Shown here one piece after another: positions 56,441-64,000 of a stretch of DNA of 64,000 nucleotides. A model generated the notes under the pieces. It did not search any database. It saw only the letters and a program-made list of their open reading frames with translations, and was not told where the DNA came from. The translations under genes and the position numbers were made by a program. This stretch comes from Moniliophthora roreri (Eukaryota > Basidiomycota > Agaricomycetes > Agaricales > Marasmiaceae). The stretch spans positions 558,001-622,000 of the forward strand of contig LATX02000200.1 in NCBI GenBank assembly GCA_001466705.2. Reading direction: 5' to 3'. Within the stretch, counting starts at the first letter, position 1; each line of letters starts with the position of its first letter.

Positions 56441-57368
56441 CGAATATAGGTTGATGTCACCATAAACCTTAAGTAATCGCTCATAGTTCGTACTCAGGAT
56501 CATTACTGGACGTCCTTTACGGCCAAAGAAGTACGCTCTAAGTACGAAACTACCTGACTTTCTCTTTTCTCGGGCAAGATCGAATTCTCGAGCCCGTCGC
56601 GAAAGTACAAGCAAGCAGTCCAGCTGAGCATTCGACGGCCTTGGCTCTGCAAAAGGAGTGGCTGAACAGTTACGCGCCCTATCATAATGATCATATGCCG
56701 GGTGTGCTTGGTATTTCTGTCCTTCAATCCTCCGGTGGATATTAGCGATCTATTGAAGTCACTTCGAACGCTACCGGCTCCCACTGTTGGTATATACCAG
56801 TACGAATCAGCGTCGATGGATAAAGTGGATGTGTCTTGCAGCAGGCCGCCCTCAATAACGAGCTAACGGTGCTCGAATTGACCTGGATGGGTATCATGAA
56901 GACTATCGTCCGCATAAACCGGGTGGGGAGGTGCGGGGAAACGATAGTAATGCAATTACGTTGAAAGGGAGGAACTAGCCGGGAATTGCGCAATAGCACT
57001 TAGAGTATTGCTCGTCTAATGATTTTGTTGTACCTGTAGTTAGAATCATTACTCGGAAATGTGTTGCCTTGAGCCTTTCGTGATACTGAGCCTGACTCTC
57101 TGGCACCCGCTCACACATCCGATTGACGCATTGATAAACCGGGTAGGACATCGCCAAATCTTCCAATGGTACATTAATTTGGTGCGAACTTTGAATCATT
57201 GCTGTGACAATCGTCGTAGTGCAATTCCCAGGTAGAAATCCGGGTTACGTTCTCAATTAATCCCATATACGAGGTACATGAGCCTGCTCTGTTCGAAATT
57301 GAGTGATGATTAAACGAGGAATATTCAGGAACTGGTAGCACTCACAAATATCAAACCATCCGTCTACA
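56441..57368. other. Intergenic
   Basis: Short minus-strand frames (56503-57199) without recognised domains. Confidence 0.4.
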
Positions 57369-58643
57369 TCATTCAAATGTAAAGTCCAAACCCTCATCTC
57401 TCATAACCTCTAAACACTTCTTAGACTCAGGATTCCACCGACCATCCTGTAAGATCTTCAATGAAAGCCTCTCTAGCCTTGCACATCCTCTTAATCCTTC
57501 AACCCGCCAACGTGATTGAATAACGCGTGTAAAGAGATTCGGCGCACACGCTGGAACAAGTACAAGTTCGAGGACCCGCAGAGCTGGGAGCAGCAACTCT
57601 TGGTTCCAATGAGACGTACTCATTAAATCCAAGAGTGCGTTCCTCAGAATTGGAGTGTACGGCGTCACGGATTCGTATATAGCAAGATGTGTGAGGGTCG
57701 GTATGTGTGTGAAGATGGTGGACAAGTCCTCGAATTGGCTGTATTTCAGCGTGAAGTGTGTCAAATGGCATGCGGAACGTGTGAAGAACTCGATGAATAT
57801 GATCACGTTGACCACTGGAACCGAAGAACCAGCTGTACCGATAAGCTGGAGCGAAGTGAGCGAGGGAAGTGTCAATCGAACGAATAGATCGTCCATCGTT
57901 GACCCGACCAGGTGAACAGTGAAAGTAGTAATGGAGGTCGACCTGACGGCCTCGCCAAGTGCGGCGCTGCCAAATTCCAGAAATAGCATGGGCACTACGT
58001 CGACGTGATGCAACTTGGGTGACTCGCTAATGACCTCTAGGACGTCCTTGACGTCAATCGGGTCGGCTTTCAAGGCTTCCAGGAGGCCAGATGAAATCTG
58101 GGAACGTAAATGCCCGAACCGAACACCATCTATCTCCAGTTTTCTAAGGGATGGAAATTGAGCTGATGTAGTGAGAACCCAGAACTCACTGAGTTCTTTG
58201 GTATTCTCTATCCTGAGACTTTGAAGTGCGGAAAGGTCGTGTTCACTCGTGATTCGATTGAAAATCGAGGGAAGCATGTACCAAGGGAGGCTAAAAGAAG
58301 CCTCTTTCCATCGATGAGCACTTTGGACCAACTGTGTAACGACTAGGCCCTCGTGGCATTGTGTGAGACCGATATCGTTCTGGTGAATGAACCGGAAACT
58401 GAGAAGCGCATCGGAGCTGAACAAGAGGAAATGGGAGAGGATATGGCCGGCATTTGGATGTGAACATATGCACTCGACCTCAAAGTTGGCCCATAGGTAT
58501 GGCGTGGAGCGAACCAGAGTTCTCCAGCCGCTTGAGACATGGGCGATGGTGAGGGTGGGGGAACGACTGCGGGATCGTAGAACATTTATCTGCGAATCGC
58601 AAAAGTACTGAAATGTAATCAGAAGGAGCTCGGGAGGTAACAT
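57369..58643 (-). CDS. F-box-like protein
   Basis: A frame of 424 residues that begins MLPPELLLITFQYF, the F-box core LPPELL..IF, right at the N-terminus. THVSSGW-type text follows (TIAHVSSGWRTLVRSTPYLW), the second half of the F-box. The rest is leucine-rich with LRR-like periodicity (LSALQSLRIENTKE, FPSLRKLEIDGV, LTSLQLIGTAG, LTHFTLKYSQF, LTHLAIYES, LRVLELVLVPAC). Most relatives have an N-terminal helix of 50-100 residues before the F-box, so an upstream exon in 58644-58850 is likely; I cannot place its splice sites. Likely a Skp1-binding SCF adaptor. Confidence 0.8.
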   Translation of the reverse strand: MLPPELLLITFQYFCDSQINVLRSRSRSPTLTIAHVSSGWRTLVRSTPYLWANFEVECICSHPNAGHILSHFLLFSSDALLSFRFIHQNDIGLTQCHEGLVVTQLVQSAHRWKEASFSLPWYMLPSIFNRITSEHDLSALQSLRIENTKELSEFWVLTTSAQFPSLRKLEIDGVRFGHLRSQISSGLLEALKADPIDVKDVLEVISESPKLHHVDVVPMLFLEFGSAALGEAVRSTSITTFTVHLVGSTMDDLFVRLTLPSLTSLQLIGTAGSSVPVVNVIIFIEFFTRSACHLTHFTLKYSQFEDLSTIFTHIPTLTHLAIYESVTPYTPILRNALLDLMSTSHWNQELLLPALRVLELVLVPACAPNLFTRVIQSRWRVEGLRGCARLERLSLKILQDGRWNPESKKCLEVMRDEGLDFTFE

Positions 58644-59827
58644 GAATGTCAGTTCGAAAGCTACAATTCAGAGCAGATTCAGAGTCTCTCGCCGACCCTC
58701 CGCTCACCCCAATGAGGCTAAATTTGAAAAACAGTTATTCAGACTCCGCTGAGTGCCAATCAAGGGGCTTAACCAACACAACTCCCATATACCGTTCACT
58801 ACTCGCCGACATCTCCTCGCTATCTACAGTCATAGGGTGCTTATATTGACCTCGTTAGGCTTAACATAAAACCTTGATGACTGAAGAAAAAATTATTCTG
58901 TTGGACTAATACTACCCAATGACAACTGCTTTCCACTTACTTCCACCCACTTCCACTCTCAATTCCAGCCATTCTACCATGTTCAACACAATTATTTTGT
59001 CATGGAATGAAGCTATATCACACCAATTTTCATTAGCTATTGTGTGAACTCCCATGATTTGCAATTTTTAATGAAAAAGTCTGGTAAAGTGGAAAGTGGG
59101 GAGGAGGGTTCCAGACCCCTGAAAGTAAGTCACTACAAATTGTCCTAACAGTGTTCTAATTCACAGAGAACCTTTATTCAATCTAGTGAAAAGTTGAGAA
59201 AGTGGTGGAAAGTGGGGAGTAGTTTGGTGATTTCCTGATGGCCCGCCTTGATTGGCGCCCAGCGGCGGAGTCTGAATGATTATTTCCGAGTTTAGAATCA
59301 TATCGGCAAAACCTGCAGAGTGGTATACCTGGTTCCAGGGGTATGTAATCCGGTTATAACTCGGTTATAACCGGGTTTAGGTATTATAACGGTGTTATAA
59401 CCCCTGGAACCCTGGTTTTGCAGATATGATGTCAATGGTGAGACGACAGGTCTCCGAGGTCAGGGAGTCGGATGGATGGGAAAGTTGTGGTCTGATAGAC
59501 GTCGATAGATCGGTTCATTTCGTCGTTCGTGGCTCAGGTCATTAGTTAGCCGCAAAACCACAATGCCAGAGCCAGATTTATCTGATCACTTGTTAGTCGA
59601 ATTCCGAAGTGTCAGTGCACAAAATCAGAGCTAGTGAAGTCTTGATTGAAACATACGGCAAGGAGATTCGAAAGACATTGTGCGTGAAACCGTATATTAC
59701 ATCCATTACGAGTGACTGGCTGGGCCCAGAAGCCTGCTACCAGTAGCAAGGGAAGACGATAGTAAAAGCTATAACAGCAAGTCCCAAAGATTCATAAAAC
59801 ACGAAATGACTATCTGAACCTCGTTCG
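58644..59827. other. Intergenic with inverted GGTTATAAC cluster
   Basis: No gene downstream of 58850. A compact cluster at about 59350-59402 holds four GTTATAAC-like units (ccggttataactcggttataaccg...), partly self-complementary. Confidence 0.5.
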
Positions 59828-61111
59828 TCAGAAGCTAATATCTATCCAAGACGCGTAATCTGATCCTAGCACTTGCTCGTGAGTGATAAGTGCCGTCTGC
59901 TTTGTGAACGTCACCCGTTGAGACGTGTCTGCACCGGCGCCAGTGTTCTGATACTCCATAAAGATCCTTGAGAGGGTTTCAGTATCTGCAGCAGGGAGTG
60001 ATGGATCACATACGGAGTTGCGTTATCCGCCAACGTTGTGTAGCCTTTCGGGTTGATCAGATCCAGGAGAGTCGAACGCTGGAAGGAGACTCGCGCAAGA
60101 GCCCTCCATGGGCGTCCGAGGTAAACCTTCTGGGTCAAACCCGACGCCGAGCTCGTGATCGTTGAGCTATCGATCACATAGTATCCGGGATCACTGCTGG
60201 ATTCTCTCGAGTTGGCCGTGATAGCGCCAGGGCCATTGGAGGAAAGCGTGCATTCACCGAACCAGGCGGAAGCTTTGCCATAGATGTAGTCGACTGCGCC
60301 TTCGATGTAGCAGTTGGAGTAATATTGGTACCCGGGGCCGTCCGCTAGGAGGGTGTCCTATTAAAGATATCAGAATGTGTAATTTCCATTCTACTTCTGC
60401 ATTTCTGCATGCATACCTGGTATCCTGTTATCTTGCAGCCATAGTATCCCTGATTGGAGTTCTTGGCCGACAGGGCGGTGGCCTGCTTTCCCGGTCCGTA
60501 GGTATTGGCGATGTTCACATTGTACATCTTGAAGAATTTGCTGTGAGCTCGAACGGTAGCGCATGGGTCATTGCCGCCGTTGTCTTGTGCATTTAGATTA
60601 TTGGTGATTGCCACTTCGTTATCTTTGTACGATCCGCCGCTGAAGGGAGATTAGACAGACACAACTCGAAATGCAGGAACATACTTAGTGGAGTATCCGT
60701 ATATGGTCAGTGGACCACCTGGTACGCAAGTTTGAGCGCAAACTGAACGACTGATTCACCGAAAGAAATTGCAACCATAGGTAATGTAAACCTGCTCCTT
60801 GTAAGTACCTGAGATGTAATCAAATCAGCACGAATTCAGAATACGCTCCGCTGTGATACATACCTGGATAGATGAATATCGTCTTGCTACTGGTCCCTGG
60901 GCCCAAGGCAGCTACGGCTGCGCTCACAGTACTGGAAAACGGAGGACGCGTTCATTACTAGTCAAATTGCGGACATAGTTGTCGAGGATCACCTATACTC
61001 GCCAGACTTTGTGCCAGACTGTCGTACGACAAGCGCACCGCTAGGAGGCGATGTTAACGCCCAAGATAAAGAGAATAAAGCAGTTGTGAGAATCCAGCGA
61101 AGGAGAGGCAT
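59828..61111 (-). CDS. Pectin methylesterase (carbohydrate esterase family 8), secreted
   Basis: ATG 61109-61111 gives a signal peptide (MPLLRWILTTALFSLSWALT). Exons then carry TIFIYPGTYKEQVYI (the GxYxE motif), GPLTIYGYS, AITNNLNAQDNGG, FFKMYNVNIANTYG and KQATALS; GYYGCKITGYQ ... DTLL; the active-site motif GAVDYIYGKASAWF (second catalytic Asp); and the substrate Arg motif VYLGRPW. After a short intron the end reads FMEYQNTGAGADTSQRVTF, closing with SWIDISF and TGA 59828-59830. Catalytic Gln and two Asp positions and the LGRPW Arg are all present. The enzyme removes methyl esters from homogalacturonan, giving free acid stretches and methanol. It is divergent with the GH28 gene, 554 bp apart. 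The exon chain is clean, so it is probably functional. Confidence 0.92.
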
Positions 61112-61665
61112 GGCTAGGGTGCCATATTAATCTTCATCAGTCATGTTATAAGGATTCTGGCAATTGAGATTGCATTAGACGCTGATTATCCTCGGATGAG
61201 TAGAGTATCATGATTTTCGTTCAATGTATGGTGGCACCCTTTGAGCCCGTCAGTCTTGTCGATTTATTCCGGTGGCATGTGCGTCGTGTTCAGGTGATAG
61301 AGGGTAGCCCTGTTGCTAAAAATTCGGATTTGGACGCGTTTTTCTATACTTGGATTTATTTTTCAATTATCGTGGAAGTATCACATACTGGTACCCATGA
61401 CTCGGAGAGCTCTGACACAGAAGACTGGAGTGCTCGAAGGTGGAAGTCCGAAGTAACGGAAATTATCTATCTATCTATTTTCGGACTCGCACCATCACGG
61501 ACAATTGCAACGGCCCACTGGCGGCCCTTATTTCCGTACCACCACCAGACGGCCACCATGTACAACTCTGGAAAAATTCAGGAATTTCAATGGGTAGCTG
61601 ACCAGACAGGATGTGCTATGTATAAAAGTACGTTTCGCAAGTATATGGCTTTTCACTAGCTCGTA
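61112..61665. promoter_or_regulatory. Shared divergent promoter region of the pectinase pair
   Basis: 554 bp between the two start codons. A TATA box (TATAAAAG, about 61620) lies some 45 bp before the GH28 ATG. A ctat repeat occurs at about 61465-61482. A 149-codon plus-strand frame overlaps the interval but has no domain. Confidence 0.6.
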
Positions 61666-63070
61666 ATGGCACTTTTCAGAGCGCTCCGACTCGTCGCGAT
61701 CCTTTCGTTCCTTTCTCTCGTCTCAGCATCTCCATCTGTGCTGAAGAAACGAGCAACGTGCACCGTCTCATCTGCAGGCAATGCGGGCACCGACGACGTT
61801 CCAGCTATCGAAAATGCAATTAAGTCTTGTGGTAACGGGGGAATTGTTGTCTTGTCCGCCGGCAAAACCTACATGATTCGCTCGACATTGGATTTCACCG
61901 GGTGTTCAGGATGCGAAGTTCAAATTGAAGGCACCCTGAAGCTATCGGATGACACAAATTTCTGGAACGGCGCCAGGGCAGCCATACTTTTGACGAATTT
62001 GAACGGCGCAACCGTTCATTCCAAGACTGGTTCTGGCGTCGTTGATGGAAATGGGGTACCCTTCTGGCAAAGTATGTTCTTTGGGCTCCATAGGTCTGCT
62101 TTTCTCATCTTGATGCCCAGAGTTTGCTTCGGATAGCTCCTTCAAACGTCCTACGTTGATGTATATTTCCGGCGGTTCTAACATTGTTGTGGAGAATCTC
62201 TATTTCAAGAACGCGCCAAATGTCTTCCACTCTGTTACCGATGGTGCTACGAATGTAATCTATCGCGGACTTAAACTGAACGCGACGCCGAAAGACGGGG
62301 CCGTTCCGAAAAATACAGATGGTCTCTCCTTCAGCTATTTTCTTGCGTTTCGAATACTTATTCATTTATTAGGTTTCGATGTCGGAAAGTCTACCTATGT
62401 AACTATCAGCAACACCAATGTTGTCAATCAGGATGACTGTGTTGCTTTCAAACCTGGATGTAATTATGTCACCGTCACCGATATCACTTGTACTGGATCC
62501 CATGGACTTTCTGTCGGCAGCCTTGCAAAAGGCAGCAATGATATTGTACGCCTCTTCACCTTCGAGCTCTCCCATTGTATGTCTGACGGGTCCGTACAGG
62601 TTACTAATGTCATTGTCAACGGTGCCACCATGATTGATTCCACGAAAGCTACTGGGATCAAACTCTACGATGGTGCTTCAGGCCATGGCGTAGCCACGGT
62701 CCGAAATGTCACCTTCCAAGATGTCACTGTGCAGAATTGCGAGTACGCCGCACAGATCCAGAGCTGCTACAGTTCATCAGGAACTTGTGTCGCCAGTAAG
62801 CACACCATTGATCAGGTTTACTGGAAGAATATTCGTGGTACGACGTAGGTGTCGTTATTTTCCTTCGAATTGCCTTGCATCTAATCCCATTTCGCTAGTG
62901 CGACAAAGTTTGACCCAACAGTTGCGAATATGAACTGCCCTAGCTCTGGAACGTGCAATATCTTTTTCCAGGACTTTACTGTGAAGGCGCCTTCCGGTAA
63001 GGCAAACGTGTTGTGTTCGGCTGTTGACAGTAATTTAGGTGTTAGCTGTAGTGGAAACGCGTCTGGATGA
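61666..63070 (+). CDS. GH28 polygalacturonase, secreted
   Basis: Five exons: 61666-62071, 62121-62321, 62373-62545, 62600-62844, 62899-63070; all borders are GT-AG and the total is 398 residues. A signal peptide opens the protein (MALFRALRLVAILSFLSLVSA) and is followed by a Lys-Lys-Arg processing-like site. Family motifs: NTDG (split by intron 2), NQDDCVAF, and GSHGLSVGSL with the catalytic His; the usual RIK is TGIKLYDG. Pairs of Asp in NTDG and QDDC are the general acid/base set. The GIK variant and the C-terminal text (QDFTVKAPSGKANVLCSA) fit a fungal exo- or atypical polygalacturonase more than the classic endo form, an inference only. It hydrolyses galacturonan, ideally after the neighbouring esterase has demethylated it. 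Confidence 0.93.
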
Positions 63071-63734
63071 GCTGTGGGTTCATATAAATCATCTTTCCGC
63101 TCACCGTTCCTCATCTGACACTTTCTGTAAAAATCACACTGTATGAATGACTCAAAGCGGGTGAATGCCGACCGATTACTGTCGTTCCTCGTGAATGTTA
63201 AGTCCCCCTTTGTGCGTCAAGCTAAGCGTGAAAGGCAAAACAAGCCAAGTTGTAATCGTTTCTTTGATATAGACCTAAAGTAGGCCTTGCTGTGACGATG
63301 GCGAGCACGCATAGATAACTTCGATGACCAATTCATTGCTCACGACAACTTTGAGGGGCGTCAGTTCGGCAATGCCTTTCTACTCACCCACTCTCATATT
63401 TCCAGGCCTCAAAGGATTCAACCTACCACTGTACGGGGAGGGTACACTTTACAAGTTTCGAAACTTGAAATTCAGGCGCGATAAGCATTGACCTACACTT
63501 AATCGACAGCATACCAAAACACATCAGTTATGTACCTAAACTTACAAACAAACGTCCAAGACCATTTAAAGTAAAAGTTGACAGTGGAAGAATTAGAAAT
63601 ACTAATAAACGAATAAACCATTACGAGTGATTGTGAATGTACCTATTTGCACGGAGCCAGAAAAAGAATGCACAGAGAAAGACGAAAAATGTTTTACAGC
63701 CATCCGCAAAATCCGGAGTCATAAGTAGGCATGA
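63071..63734. other. Intergenic downstream of GH28
   Basis: No supported gene. Contains the 3' ends of two convergent genes. Confidence 0.5.
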
Positions 63735-63965
63735 TTAAGATTCTTCCTGTTCCTGTTCGAGCTCTTTCTCCAGTTTCTTCTTCATCGCACTCACTAGTCA
63801 CAATGTCAACTTTAAGGAAGCATACGAGAGGCTTGAGGAGGTGCTTACCATCTCTGGAGATTTGACCGGTTGACATCCACCCAGGTGGGAAACAAGCCAG
63901 CATTTTTTGGTAAAGGACCTTTCGAAGGCCTTGCTCGCTGACCTGCATCACTGAGCCTTCCAGGG
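63735..63965 (-). CDS. Last exons of an unidentified gene (5' part beyond or unresolved)
   Basis: Two exons on the minus strand: GSVMQVSEQGLRKVLYQKM then LACFPPGWMSTGQISRD, a gtaagc donor at about 63848, a TAG acceptor at about 63796, and VSAMKKKLEKELEQEQEES ending at TAA 63735-63737. The C-terminus is a short charged helix. I do not recognise the family. The frame upstream meets a stop near 63996, so an earlier intron border must lie between there and about 63960. Confidence 0.45.
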
Positions 63966-64000
63966 TGCTACGATTCGCATGTGAGCTCGTTCGGATCTAC

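Noticed and set aside
61210..61659. 149-codon plus-strand ORF upstream of GH28
   Set aside because: It lies in the divergent promoter, has no recognised domain, and ends just before the GH28 start.

Overview
This is nuclear DNA of a filamentous fungus, almost certainly a mushroom-forming basidiomycete (Agaricomycetes). The reasons are intron-rich genes with introns of about 45-60 nt, gene families typical of that class (DUF6535, fungal alpha-kinase-like, F-box-like/LRR, FAD2-type desaturases in several copies, GH28 and CE8 pectinases), and a dense load of LTR retrotransposons and palindromic DNA elements. I cannot name the species. Protein calls come from reading motifs and splicing by eye; no database search was possible.

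Layout. 1-1168: 3' part of a DUF6535 membrane-protein gene on the minus strand with one in-frame stop. 1.2-9.3 kb: gene-poor, repeat-derived DNA, including a 1,283-bp exact direct duplication on either side of a single N (5908) that looks like an unmerged contig overlap. 9.3-10.05 kb: an AT-rich element with 20-bp terminal inverted repeats (TIRs) and a tRNA-like pol III promoter inside. 10.05-18.8 kb: a Ty1/copia retrotransposon on the minus strand with LTRs, polypurine tract, a primer site matching the anticodon region of initiator tRNA-Met, and one gag-pol frame broken by two TGA codons and an N. 18.8-24.2 kb: a decayed alpha-kinase-like gene split by a Ty3/gypsy element (5-bp target duplication ATGAG) that has lost its integrase and most of its 3' LTR. 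24.4-32.0 kb: an integrase-core gene next to an imperfect palindrome of about 6 kb that carries a zinc-finger gene in its left arm. 32.3-33.4 kb: nested TIR repeats.

From 34.3 kb the window becomes gene-like: a PA/M28-type peptidase (minus), two divergent FAD2-type desaturases (37.4-39.2 minus; 40.4-42.0 plus), a zuotin-type J-protein (43.1-44.6 minus), a hotdog thioesterase (46.1-47.1 minus), a third desaturase (49.0-51.1 minus), a GH3 beta-glucosidase remnant (52.4-53.0 plus), two F-box proteins (53.2-54.8 and 57.4-58.6 minus) with an inverted F-box pseudogene between them, and a divergent pectinase pair: pectin methylesterase (59.8-61.1 minus) and GH28 polygalacturonase (61.7-63.1 plus). 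The last exons of an unidentified gene lie at the right edge.

Functional themes: secreted pectin breakdown, where the esterase removes methyl groups and the GH28 enzyme can then cut the chain, from one shared 554-bp intergenic region; a local cluster of three diverged membrane desaturases whose histidine boxes differ; and mobile-element decay in which several inactivating codons are TGA where CGA (Arg) would fit, consistent with CpG-to-TpG mutation. The three Ns (5908, 11956, 18118) each sit at a suspicious junction and should be treated as assembly breaks.
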